Counted from the first letter of the stretch, positions 43,891 through 54,611 are shown. The stretch is DNA of 64,000 nt from Paguma larvata (GCA_030068075.1 CM057835.1:21849957-21913956), one strand, 5' to 3'. The notes: generated by a model from the letters alone, not told the origin. Translations and numbers: made by a program.

Positions 43891-44190
43891 TCAAAAATGC
43901 AGTCTTTCCACATTGCTAGTGTCTTCTCCAGCATCCAAGAAGGTGGCAGCCATGGAGAAAACACCCAACCCTCTGATGAAGAGTTCTCCTTGTGATGGAG
44001 TCACATCTGAGTAAAACTGTCCCACTGACAACTGAACTCCGTTCACCACACTCTGGATTGATCTTTGTATTCCATTATCTCTGTCTGATGCAGCTGTTTT
44101 AAACACCAGTTTGGGAATAGAAATCTCAAAAGAACACAAGCAGCGGTTTCCTTGAGACCCTCTGTCATCTCGTGTGTGTGTTTTTTCTCC
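43891..44190 (-). other. Open frame of about 100 codons, unknown
   Basis: A minus-strand frame is open from about 44190 to 43891. The predicted peptide has mixed, protein-like composition (segments such as SFEISIPKLVFKTAASD and GELFIRGLGVFSMAATFLDA), unlike the Ser-rich SINE shadows. I do not recognise the family. It has no good ATG (the only start offered is a TTG at 44139) and no clear promoter. It could be a fragment of a decayed retrocopy, an exon, or chance; chance is quite possible at this length. Confidence 0.25.
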
Positions 44191-45410
44191 TTACCCTCAA
44201 AAAGTAATATTTAAAATGGACAACCAGTTTCCTTTACTGTTTAGTGACGTTCATCAAGAATTACTCCTTTGATGACTGTTTTTTGAGTTAATGTCTAGTA
44301 TGAGTCTTAACTCATTCCAGTTTGAATCTTTATGGGTGGGCACGTTTTCTATCCTATGATTATCTCTATGTCTTGGAGTAAAACGAGGGAACTGAAGCGA
44401 GATCCTGTTAGCACCACAATCCTATCATTCCATTATTCTACCCACCTTCACATTCCACATGCATATTTATCCCGTGTGCATTTATCACAAAAACTCTTCA
44501 TGTGTATTCGGGCAATTACATTTGTGTTTCATTGAGATATATAGTCTTGGAGGATCAATTCTGAACAGCCTCATGCACGAAAATAAATTACTTATTATTA
44601 AAACATCATCAGCCTTGGGGTATAAGTGCCACACTGATACTTCAATACAGACCTTGTTTTCAACACATTTTTTTTTCAGCAATGACAAAGCAAAAATAAA
44701 TGTAACAAGCCAAGAGAGAAAGTTCCCACACCTACATCCTGGTGATTGCCCCCATTTGTAAAGTGTTAAGTGTCAGTATTATAACACCATGGAAACCCCC
44801 AGGGCTGCCTTCTTCAATTACTCAGCCACTCTTTTCTGTTTGCTCCTTCACATATTCATGCTCGACACAAATGGTAACGTACACTTCTTCTGACATCTAT
44901 TCAGCCATTTCCAGAGTACTAAAGGTTAGGGTTCTGAGGAAAAAATCCAACTACAGAGTAATACTTAGGAGGACTTAATTTGAGGAGAAGAGCTTGCAAA
45001 GTTTAAAAAAAAATGATAGAAGTAGAATTTAAACAAACTGGGAAACACATGACACACTTTCTTGCGGTGTTGAGATATTTTTCTGAGAAGGATGATTCCC
45101 CATTTAGTGCCACAAAATTCAAAATGTCCTCACCTGGGAGGGGGGAGGAAATTCCATCTCACTTTTTCATGTAAAGAAACTGCACTGTAACCTAAGAGAA
45201 AGACTTGTCGTTTGATCTTGATGATGGTAGGCTAGCGGGTGGAAACACACTACAGTCAGAACCGGCCCTCAGTGAATTCGATGTCCCCATCATGCCAGGG
45301 ATCAACAGTAACAACAACAAGTAACTGGTACCTGCGTGATGACGCGTGCTTTTCCAGGCACTGTCCAGACTTTACGTCGTCTGTCTCTCAGGCCCACCTT
45401 GCAGAGAGGT
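44191..45410. other. Single-copy DNA, no gene seen
   Basis: Frames to 100 codons overlap on both strands (44459-44761, 44485-44688) with no domain I know. No repeat is named. 45130-45150 has a G-rich patch. Confidence 0.5.
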
Positions 45411-45416
45411 ATCACC

Positions 45417-45522
45417 TGTTGAGAGCCAGTGGCCTTGAGTGGTGTTTTGGGAACCAGAGGCCTTGAGAGATGTTGAGAGTCAGAGACCTTGAGCGGTGTT
45501 GGGAGCCGAAGGCTTTGAGCGC
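45417..45522 (+). repeat. 26-bp tandem repeat, four units, at LTR 5' end
   Basis: Four head-to-tail units each begin with TGTT: 45417-45442, 45443-45470 (28 bp), 45471-45496 and 45497-45522. They share a TGTTG-GAGCC-G-GGCCTTGAG-G pattern. The last unit, TGTTGGGAGCCG, is closest to the usual start of ERVK-type LTRs. Amplified U3 repeats are often enhancer blocks in retroviral LTRs; here the role is unknown. Confidence 0.9.
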
Positions 45523-45669
45523 AGCCTTTGTCCTTGAGTCGGACCGCAGCCAGGTCGTGTGGGGAGGTTCAGAATGCCTTTGTAAAGTTTGATATAGCAA
45601 AATACATTTTGCCTGCTGAGAACTTGTGAGAGGAGATGTGCCTCGCACGTACACCACCCTCAGATTGTG

Positions 45670-45693
45670 GATAAATACCCGAGTGAAAATAAA
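45670..45693 (+). promoter_or_regulatory. LTR TATA-like box and polyadenylation signal
   Basis: GATAAATACC at 45670-45679 and AATAAA at 45688-45693 lie 8 bp apart in the LTR. In retroviral LTRs the first marks the U3 promoter and the second lies in or near R. The two lie closer together than usual, so either the promoter is TATA-less or R is very short. Activity is not shown. Confidence 0.55.
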
Positions 45694-46470
45694 CTCGGGG
45701 CTGGTGACGCTTGGGAGCGCCAGCCCTCCCTTAACAACTGGGCCTTGTGTATCAGTTCATCCTCGCCCCCCCCGATCAGGAACCGTTCGATTCAGCGATG
45801 GCTGGTCCACCGCAATCACCCACAGCAGTATCTTCATATTACAGGTTATAACATCTAGGTGACACAGTGTGCCAGTCTGGGAGGCACCAGATTCTGATTC
45901 TACAGCGTTTTCTATTCTACCTTTCAGAGTGGGGAAATAGAAACTGTGCAGAAAGATGCTCCTTACTTTGCAGGTGGTCTCATTCTTCAACAACCCAGTC
46001 ACCGCATCCAAAACAGGGGGAAGAGGTCACTCGCCAACACTGGCCAGGGACCACTTATAAGTCTTAAAGACTCTGACTTGATAATACAGCATTTTCTCAG
46101 TATGTACTTGCCGTCTGAGGCACTTCAGTGTGGCAGGACCATTTGTCCTGCAGAACCACACACAAGGAACTAAAGATACAGATTGAAGCCTGCCAGTCTT
46201 TCTCGGGGTGGAGAGAACCACCATTAAGAGCAGCGAAGGGCATGCTTTGAGATTCAAAACTAATTTGCCTTCTTTCCCTCTTCCATATGTCCCAATTGGC
46301 ATCCCGCCCACCAAACTACTGCTAAACAATTCTAAAAGAAATATAAAGAAACACAGACCCCTCCCTTATTAAAAGCATGCCCACAAAGAACAAAATAATA
46401 GAGATAAATAATTCGAGCCACTAAAAATATTTTTAGAAATAAAACAAATTGTACTTCTCCAAGGTGTGAT

Positions 46471-46485
46471 GGTGTGTGTATACAC

Positions 46486-46518
<33 letters not shown>
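46471..46518. repeat. (GT)n-TA-(CA)n palindromic microsatellite
   Basis: GGTGTGTGTATACACACACGC is a near-perfect palindrome leading into about 14 CA units. The centre could form a small cruciform. The minus-strand frames over it are poly-Cys/Val artefacts. Confidence 0.92.
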
Positions 46519-46522
<4 letters not shown>

Positions 46523-46622
46523 CTAGCCACAGGGTGTGCAGCCTTATAAGCTATCATAAATTCTTTTCTTCTGCTTCCAGTCAAGATTTAATGCAGCCTC
46601 AAACAGCAAGGTCTTTCTGAGT

Positions 46623-46643
46623 AAAAAAAAAAAAAAAAAAAAA
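46623..46643. repeat. A21 homopolymer
   Basis: A run of 21 A. Isolated, with no recognisable retroelement body before it. Confidence 0.95.
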
Positions 46644-47473
46644 GGTCTGGAAACTGCAAAGTTCCCAGAACTACCACAGTCTGTTTGCTTATTAGCAAGT
46701 TCACAGATGTCCACCATCTGGACTGAAACAACTCCTCCAAAGAAAAGGGAGCCAGGAACAAAGCCTGTCTGATCAATACCTCTGCGACTCTGAGCAGCAT
46801 AGAAGGGCACCCCTTATAGGCACAATACCTATAATTCCCACAGTATTTTGTCATCTGCACAGACTTCTCTGTGTACGGCCAATGTCAATCTATCCTCCAA
46901 TCCAAACTTCTCACTGGTTTGGACTCGAAACACCACTTCAGATTCTCTGTATCCAATCAATGTCCATCAGAGGTGGCTTGTATTAACTGGCAGAAGTAGC
47001 CAGACTTCGGCACTGAATCTACTAGGCCAGCCTGAGACAGAACACAATCACTACTTTCAGTACTGAGCCAAGGAAAAAGGAATATTGGCTCTGCTCAGAA
47101 AAGCCGAGCAAATAATAGGACGACAGGTGTACCAAATAGGCCTCCAGAGAAGACAGATTGGATCCAATCTCTCGGGTCCCCTTCAAAGAGGAGATCCCAG
47201 TATTTTATGATTGACATTAATATTTTAAATAAAATGTTAGAAGAGGAAAAGCATAAGCTAAAGTATTAATGTCATATTAATCGTAGGCTAAAATCTCTCC
47301 TGTCCATCCCATAGACACACAAATGATAGATACTACCAAGGGTGTAGATGGCGATGGAAAAATGTACACAATGCATAGATTGGTAAGAAGCCATATTCTA
47401 AGCAAAACTATTCAATAAAGTGGTACCTTAAGCCCTACATTTGGGTGCATGATGAAGAGATGACAGCCTAGAA

Positions 47474-47692
47474 CAGCAGTCGTTAAACTATGACCCGCAA
47501 GCTAAATCCAAACTATTTTTTTTTCAAATAATGTTTTATTGGAATAAAGCCATGCTTATTTATTTACTTACTGTCTGTGGTTGTTTTAATGCTACTATGG
47601 CAGAAGTGAGTCGTTACTACAGGTACTGTGGCCTTCAAAACCTAAAATATTAACTTTCCGGCCCGTTACAGAATGCATTTGCTACCCCTTGA
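47474..47692. mobile_element. Ancient hAT-like DNA transposon, family unsure
   Basis: About 219 bp starting CAGCAGTCGTTAAACTATGA and ending TTTGCTACCCCTTG. Internal phrases are CCCGCAAGCTAAATCCAAAC, AATGTTTTATTGGAATAAAG, CTGTCTGTGGTTGTTTTAAT, GTACTGTGGCCTTCAAAACC and CGGCCCGTTACAGAATGCAT. These match a common mammalian non-autonomous element. The flanks CCTAGAA and TCGAGAA fit a decayed 8-bp target duplication. I do not name the family. Confidence 0.78.
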
Positions 47693-48382
47693 TCGAGAAC
47701 AGCTAAATATTGAAAAATTAGCACTTTCTCTCAGGTAAGTAACAGCTGACCATGTGGGGAAGAAGGACTCGGCTGCAGCTCAACTTAGAATCCCCTTTGC
47801 AACGTCCCTGGTCACTCACTGTTCTCTGCCGTCTTTCCTCCACTGCATGCTCTCCCCTAGCACCTGAGACCATAAATCCCACCCAGGCAATCAGGATTCA
47901 CAGTAACAGCCCAGGCTGCAATTTCACTGCTCCTAGTACTCCCCAAATCTTCATTTCTGGATGTTTGAAGACAGAGAACAGAACTCTTTCCTTTAAAGAT
48001 ATTAGCACAGTTTTGACTAAATTTTACTTAAGTAATTACGTGTTACTCGTTCATCTTTTTCACTAAACGATAATCAAAGAATGTGTCTGTGACCCACTGC
48101 TCTATCTCCCTTGCCTCAATACTTGATACACGAGTGAATTCATTAAAGGAATACAACAACGTGAGCCACCTTATGGTCAATCACTGCTGTGTAGGATTAC
48201 ACTAACTCCTGACATCTGCAGAGCATTCTCCTTCCAAACCGTCAAGCACTGAACATCACCATCTTATTAATCTTCTCAGGACCAGAGAGGAAGAAAGGTG
48301 ACAAGGAAGCAAGTTTAAACATAACTTATGATTGGAAATTAACCTCTAGATATTTTCCAACTCCATCTATCTTCAAACACAT
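47693..48382. other. Single-copy DNA, no gene seen
   Basis: A 104-codon frame (47752-48066) has no recognisable domain. 48060-48150 has a faint L2-like phrase ('gtgacccactgctctatctcccttgcctcaatacttgatac'). Confidence 0.5.
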
Positions 48383-48398
48383 CCTGTTTTGTTTTGTT

Positions 48399-48571
48399 TT
48401 TTTTTTTAGAGAAAGAGAGTGAGTGCTAGTAGGGGAGAGGTGCAGAGGGACAGACTCCGGAGCCATGAAGGAGGGCTCGATTCCATGACCCTGAGATCAT
48501 GACCTGATCTCAGTCAGCTGAGCCGAAATCAAGAGTCAGACGCTCAACTGACTGGGCCACCCAGGAGCCCC
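48399..48571 (-). mobile_element. Feline/carnivore tRNA-derived SINE, reverse strand, older variant
   Basis: The plus strand runs T-run, AGAGAAAGAGAGTGAGTGCT, GGGAGAGGTGCAGAGGGACA, then a short body and GAAATCAAGAGTCAGACGCT, CAACTGACTGGGCCACCCAG, GAGCCCC. It lacks the repeated GGCTCC block of the common copies and is only about 170 bp. Flanks share CCTGTTTT-GTTTT, an imperfect target duplication in T-rich DNA. Confidence 0.88.
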
Positions 48572-49200
48572 TGTTTTTGTTTTCTAAAATGCACCTGCCC
48601 CGCAAAACAAAAAACAAAACAGAAACAAAACACATGGGAACGGTAAACATGCTTTCATTTTTTCTTTCTGAACTTTCAACACCTCTAAGGTTTTCCAGTC
48701 TGACATGAAAGACATAAAGCCATAAGCCCCTAAATCTCTGTAGCAAACAGGAAGTGGGTACACCGGGTTAAAAGGATCACCCACGACACTAAAGCAATCT
48801 CACTGCCAGGCGTTATTGGTCAATGAGGCCACTTGCCTCTGCTTCAGCTCAGATAACTTCTACTGCTTTCTAAGCCTGCCCTTTCTCTGCCACTTCCACC
48901 CCCTTATGTACACAAAGTAGGGCAAACCCAGGATCAGGGGTAAAAGATATCAAGAATTTTGATCCAGAGTAAAACAGAGCTTTCTGAAATAATTAACGAT
49001 CAAAAGTGAAGGGAGAGGTGGAGTAAGGCTGTGGGTCCCTATTGCTGGAGACATCAAGGAACAAGTTGGGAGACTTGAGAGAAATGTTATATAAAGGACT
49101 TTTTTCCCCCTGACCAAGAGGCTAAACTAGTTTGCTTTAAAGTTCTCACTCAACTCATAAAAATCTTGGAACTGTGATCACAATAGTTTATTAAATTTTT
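48572..49200. other. Single-copy DNA, no gene seen
   Basis: 66- and 78-codon frames on the minus strand overlap in different frames. Nothing is recognised. Confidence 0.5.
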
Positions 49201-49215
49201 AAAAACTTATACAGG

Positions 49216-49431
49216 GGGCACCTGGGTGACTCAGTCGGTTAAGCGGCTGACTTCAGCTCAGGTCATGACCTCACGGTCTGTGAGTTCGAGCCCCGAGTCG
49301 GGCTCTGTGCTGACGGCTTGGAGCCTGGATCCTGCTTCGGATTCTGTGTCTCCTCTCTCTCTCTGCCCTTCCCTTGCTCATGCTCTGTCTCTAGGTCTCT
49401 CAAAAATTAAAACAAAAGAAAACAAAACCCA
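49216..49431 (+). mobile_element. Feline tRNA-derived SINE, full length
   Basis: The head GGGCACCTGGGTGACTCAGT, 'cggttaagcggctgacttcag', B-box GAGTTCGAGCCCC, body GGGCTCTGTGCTGACGGCTT and a tail with CAAAAATTAAAACAAAAG. An exact 15-bp target duplication AAAAACTTATACAGG lies at 49201-49215 and 49432-49446; the junction TTTTT/AAAAA is a typical target. The 87-codon frame over it is SINE read-through. Confidence 0.96.
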
Positions 49432-49446
49432 AAAAACTTATACAGG

Positions 49447-51852
49447 TATTTATGATTCATTTACTATTAAATATATATCAAGATTTTAACAGTAATTCTT
49501 TAGGTCATGTAATAATGAATGATTTATATCTATATATTTTTTCTATTTATCTTGTTTAAACCTTTCTACATTGAAAACAATTACTTTGGTAAATAAGATA
49601 GAAACAATAAAAGTTTAAAAAATCATTAAAGAAATCATAAAACCAATCATCACATGTTACCTAACTCATTGTCTGAAGGCCCCTCAGGCCACAAGGACAA
49701 TTAGTATTTTCTCCAAAGAACAGAGACAGTGAAGCATGGATGATATTTAAAAATAACAATCAATAGAGTAGAGATTCAGCCCTCCAGCTAGTCTCACCTA
49801 CTCTCAGAGCTGAAGTTACCATTGACAACTATGGGACAGTGATTAAGGGAATACCAACTTGCTCAGAGGTCACAATTTCAAAAAACCAGAACACAGGAGG
49901 GGTCTGGGGTTGTTACAAGACAATAGATGGGGGAGCCATGTTGGCCAATCCAGCTGGCAGACTGGAGGGTGTGAAGGTGACCTCACCAGGGCCTGCTGAG
50001 GGTGCATTTGGCCTTCCAATGTTACTGGAGGAAAGCCAATGTTGGTATCTCAGAAGTGACACTTTTGGGAGCTGATTGACATAGGCAGTGGCTAATCAGA
50101 ATTGATGAGGCAGGACATATAGAGAGGCCCAGTGCAGCAAATCTTTACCAATTAGTAAAGAAATATTTTGATATTTATAAATCTGAACATCCGCACTGGT
50201 ACCTAGTGGCTGAATACCAACAACGGGTTAAATAATTTGCTTAATCTCCCAATAGAACCTAATTCTCTTGCTTTTGCCCTGTGCCCTTTTTAGAAGTCTA
50301 TCTCATCTCCTGGCTCTACAATTTCCTGGGAATTGCATCTTTCCCTGACAAATATCCCCAGTGACAGTCTTCTAAGTCAAAGATGACATAATGTGAAGTG
50401 ATGGGCAAGAGAGGTTTTGTATCCAAAATAATAATTGTTAAGAAGCTTTCAAGGAAAGAAAATGTGGTATATTCTTCATCGACTGTTCAATGTAAGAGAA
50501 AGGAGAATGAGGGATTTTGAAGGGTGTCCTTGTGAACCTCATTGTCACTTCCATGTTCTCATTTCAAAATGTAAGAGTCCCACAAATAGAAACAGAACCA
50601 ATTGATTGCATAATTTTGCTAATTGGTCTGAGCTGAAATTGGTCTGAATACAGACCTCATGATGAGCTCTCTTATCCTATTAGGCTGTAAACCAGCAAAA
50701 TAAATCCTAGAAAGGCACCTATAAAGCAGCCTAAGTAAATGTGTTTTTTGTTTGTTTTGTTTCAATGTAGGAGCCTAAAACAACAAAAACTTTTGTTTAA
50801 TCCTGTTCCCATTCCCCCTGCCCATACCAAAGAAAATAAGGAAGATTCTGCTTTTCTTCTTTAGTATTTGACAATATTACTACATTCCATCTTCCTTTCA
50901 TTTGATACTCTTAGATAGAAAGGTTAACACACACCCAGAACAGAGTTCTAGGTGTTAGATGCGAAGAGAAAACCATAAGAACTATAGGCTATATGTAAAA
51001 ACATTATGGAATTCAAATGTACTCTCCCTAGCCTCTCTTTAGTAATTTATGAAAGCTCACTTATTATAAATTGAACCCTTCCTACCATTGCCCATGATCT
51101 TCTTTTCAACCAGATAACCAACCAATGTTTAGAATTAGGGTATAGACAGAGATGCTATGGGAGATCTTGACATAACTTCAAGGAAGAAATTGACCAGTTA
51201 TCAAAAGCAATGACATCCTAGCTATTGGTAGGAAACATAACCATCAAATGATCTGTGGGAAGCAGAAATGATTGGATAAATGGAGCTAACGTAACTAAAA
51301 ACCATCATTTATCCATTCATAGGAATGGCCAAGCTTCTACGAATAGAGCTGCCATATTTGAAGAAAGGATCTCAGAGGCTGGGTCTAATGGTCCAGATTT
51401 TGAGATATCGCTTGACCTTTACATCCTAAAACAGATTACTTCAAGTAGGAGAAGGCTTTCAAAATCAAAATGCCATACACAGCCACTGGCATGTAAGAAA
51501 CATTCACTCAAGAGTTTAATTACATTGTTCCTAGAAAGAAAGCAATGATATCATAGAAGAGTCAAACCATACGTCTCGAGCTTAGAGGAAGGAATTCAAG
51601 GCCCGAAACTCTTAGGAGGTGGACGACTCCATGAAAAATACTCCCAAGTGCATTATTTATAGCAAACTCAACTTTGATTCATTAAAAAGAAAATTCAGTG
51701 CCTTCTAGTTTTACTCTTTGATACTCATCATCTTTACAGGTCAAGTTGGTGGTATGACAGAGGTGAGACATGATTTCCCCTCGTCCCCAAATTTCTGCAG
51801 CAAACCAGAGAAAACATTTTGTTAACCTGACGCTTCCCGCTGATTTAACTAC
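49447..51852. other. Repeat-poor single-copy DNA, no gene seen
   Basis: 49830-50150 is a GC-richer patch with a 78-codon frame of no known family. 50580-50700 has a repeated AATTGGTCTGA motif, noted separately. A 97-codon frame at 51255-51548 has no domain I recognise. Confidence 0.45.
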
Positions 51853-51856
51853 AACA

Positions 51857-51893
<37 letters not shown>
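51853..51893. repeat. (CA)n-(GA)n compound microsatellite
   Basis: About ten CA units pass directly into about nine GA units. On the minus strand, (TC)n(TG)n gives an artefactual Ser/Leu/Val/Cys-rich frame. Confidence 0.95.
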
Positions 51894-52959
51894 GTTCAAG
51901 ACTGCTTGAATAGTAGAGATCTAAGTTCCAACTGAAAACCACATTCCTCAAGCAGGGGATGACCCTGATTTTTAATGCCCCAGATAACATTTGTCATCAT
52001 CCATTTGAATGCTGAACTAGCAATGGTAACTTAGTGAACCAAAGAGGAACAGTGATTTGAATAAAGAGAATATGTTGAAGTTCAAGTTTTTGAAGATTTC
52101 CTTTTACCATTCCTTATTTTTCATTACTATTTTACTACCTAATAATATCTAGATTTGATGTTTTCAGCTTCATTCTGATTGGCCCCTGGGATGCTACTTT
52201 CAAGCAAGACAAAGTTAAGATGCCAAAGAAAAGGGCAATTAATTTCTACACATTAAGAGAAGAAATCTCTGGTATTTGAATATCTGTGTGACAAAAATCA
52301 AAGAGAAATAAAGACTTCAAATGGTACTCTGGTCATGAGAGGAAATAAGGAGAAAACTAGCAATGCCTTTGTTTTTCTGCCTGCAGAGAGGTGATAGAAT
52401 CTTTGGCTTAATGCACTACCTTCCTGCGAAGTTATCATAGCAGAAATAGCCAACCTACATTTATTTCCACCTACATTCCAAGGTAAGAGCATCAATCATT
52501 TCTTTGGTGTTTTCTGCGCTATTACATCATCATTACTATAATCAAGAACTAACAGGGGGACTGAAACAAAGAAAAAATACTTTTGGTCTTTTTCTTCACA
52601 CAGCTAATAGTTTCACTGGGGTGAGCCTTTAGATGCATTAGCAAAATGACACCAAGCTGTACATGACTAGTAAAAAATTATTAGAAAAAGAACCATAATT
52701 CTTCAAACCACTGTGGCCATGACTGCCTTGGGACTTTAGAGGTATAAGTGAGGGGCCCATGGAGGGGCCTCGTGAAGAGGACAGATGCCCTGAGATATTT
52801 ATTCTGATCGTGACACTATTGGATGAGCAAAAATGCAGTCCTGTGGAGCACATCTGGAAGTCACAGGAAGCAGCTGTGGTGACACATTGCTAATTTGTAA
52901 GCAACCCCAGCTCCTAGAACATGATAGAGGTTTGAGTAGGAAGCATACCAGAACTAGAA
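51894..52959. other. Single-copy DNA, no gene seen
   Basis: Nothing is recognised. 61- and 88-codon frames overlap on opposite strands at 52799-53065. Confidence 0.5.
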
Positions 52960-53078
52960 CGGTACTTCTCAAACTTGGACTTGCATACATATCACAAAGA
53001 AATCTTGTTAAACCATAGGTCCGAAATGAGCCAATCAGGCTGAAGCCTGCTGGAGCACAGGCCACTGTTTGAGAGGCA
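52960..53078 (+). mobile_element. MER5A-type fragment
   Basis: 'acggtacttctcaaacttggacttgcatacatatcacaaagaaatcttgttaaaccataggtccgaaatgagccaatcaggctgaagcctgctggagcac ... ctgtttgagaggc' has the MER5 opening 'agtggttctcaaacttt-gtgcat-agaatcac' and its 'cttgttaaa' block and closing phrase. Confidence 0.65.
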
Positions 53079-54611
53079 AGGTGTTACACGATACTTGGCT
53101 ATTTCTGAGAACTGGGGGCTAACTTACTTCCTTGCATATGGAAAGAAGGAGAAGATAGTGACTGCTAGTGCTTGACTGTCTTGGAAGGTGAGCTGCCTCT
53201 TGAGGGCGATTTTCATCTTGAGCATGTCCTCTCAATGAGAAAGCAAATGTCTGAGGTTTTTGTTTTGTTGCTGCTTTAACATCTGTGTGCTTAATGGGTT
53301 AAATAAAATCAACAGAGCTCAATATTTTAAGCATATCTCTTTCCCCAATTCTCAGAGTAATTATGTGGCAGGTAGAACAAGAGATATGAAGGACTGAGCA
53401 CAACCAATGACCAGTGACTTACCTTGGAGGGCTGGAGCTATGGGGAACCTTCTTTACCTAACTCATACATTTCTACAATATTTGAATTTTCACAATGAGC
53501 AGATGTAACTTTTTAGCCAGAAATTATAAAAAGATAAGGATATAAATGTACATAACACTTTGAGAAGGCCAGGTGCTCGTCTCTGCCTGGCTGTCAGTTC
53601 TAACATTCTAGAAGCATCACCTTATGCTGCTGTGACATTATATGAGACAACTTAGGTGGCTGTGTATACACTTCAAAATTTGTAAGAAATAGGATAGAAT
53701 TCATCAGTTTTTAACTTTAAAGTTTTAGAATTAGCTTGTTTTCACTGTGCATTTCATAAATGAATCTACTTACCCATATCTAATCATGAGTAAAAACAAT
53801 CCATTCTTACCAGCAATCCCAAATTGGTACTTTGCTTTCTAGCAGTTGCAAAATAATAAAATGGTTCAGGAACTGAACATTTGTATCCAATTTCACTTTT
53901 GGCTTAGTTAAGCAAAATCACCATCCCCAAATAAAGGCTTTCAATGTTTTTCAAACAAGTTTCCTTGCTGACATAGCTCTTTTCATAAAATCATACGATG
54001 GTCCCGGATTTTTTTAAAAAATGATGTGCCATCTCTTTAACAGAAAATTGGGTTATTGATTAATTGATTATATGCTGCTCATAAATGCCAACTTAAGCAC
54101 AAGTAAGGAGATGCTATTGAATGTTCATAACTCAAAGGCTGCAAGACCACGCTACATGATTGCATTATTACCGTCTCCTAGTTTAATGAAGACATAGCAC
54201 AGCGCTCTGTTGGCCTAATTTACCCGATATATCAAAACTATGTGAAATTTCCTTACACCACAATGGAAGAGAAATCACAACATATATGTGACTTACAGAG
54301 CTTAGCCTGGTTGTTAAGGTAGGGCATTAGCATTCCAAAGCTGTAGTCTGAATGTTAGTCTTTTATAAGGTGGCGGTGAATTTCTTTCCAGAGGAAATTA
54401 AAGTGCATGAAGCTGTCTTACAACTTGTTAGTGAAAACTGTGACATTTGAAAACGATTAACAGAAAATTGAGTTTTTATTTAGATACTCAATAATCTAGA
54501 AGTGTCTAAATAATAAATGGCTCATAGGAAACATTGCCCATTTGGAAGAAAGGGTGAATATTATAAAGTAACAACAATAATAAAATAATAATAGCAACTA
54601 CTGTTTATCTA
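53079..54611. other. Repeat-poor single-copy DNA, no gene seen
   Basis: No gene or clear repeat. 54030-54540 is the most conserved-looking stretch in the window and is listed separately. Confidence 0.5.
54030..54540. other. Possible conserved non-coding element
   Basis: AT-rich, repeat-free DNA carrying several homeodomain-type ATTA/TAAT words (for example GGTTATTGATTAATTGATTA, TGATTGCATTATTACC, TTTAATGAAG and AACGATTAACAG) together with complex, non-simple sequence. Vertebrate developmental enhancers often look like this, but composition alone is weak evidence. Confidence 0.3.

Larger units (their letters stand above)
45411..45820 (+). mobile_element. Solo LTR of a class II-like endogenous retrovirus
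   Basis: A solo long terminal repeat of 398 bp (45417-45814) begins TGTTGAGAGCC and ends CCACCGCA. A 6-bp target duplication ATCACC lies at 45411-45416 and 45815-45820; 6 bp is usual for class II (betaretrovirus/ERVK-like) elements. Inside are a TATA-like GATAAATACC (45670-45679) and a polyadenylation signal AATAAA (45688-45693). No internal viral genes, primer-binding site or polypurine tract flank it, so the body was probably lost by LTR-LTR recombination. Local GC is higher than in the surroundings. The 75-81 codon frames here are not viral genes. Confidence 0.88.
45821..47473. other. Single-copy DNA with CA and A runs, no gene seen
   Basis: Overlapping 70-100 codon frames on both strands lack domains. 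Two simple repeats are listed separately. Confidence 0.5.

Noticed and set aside
45417..45814. Active viral promoter
   Set aside because: Motifs are present, but activity cannot be judged from sequence; no viral genes adjoin the LTR.
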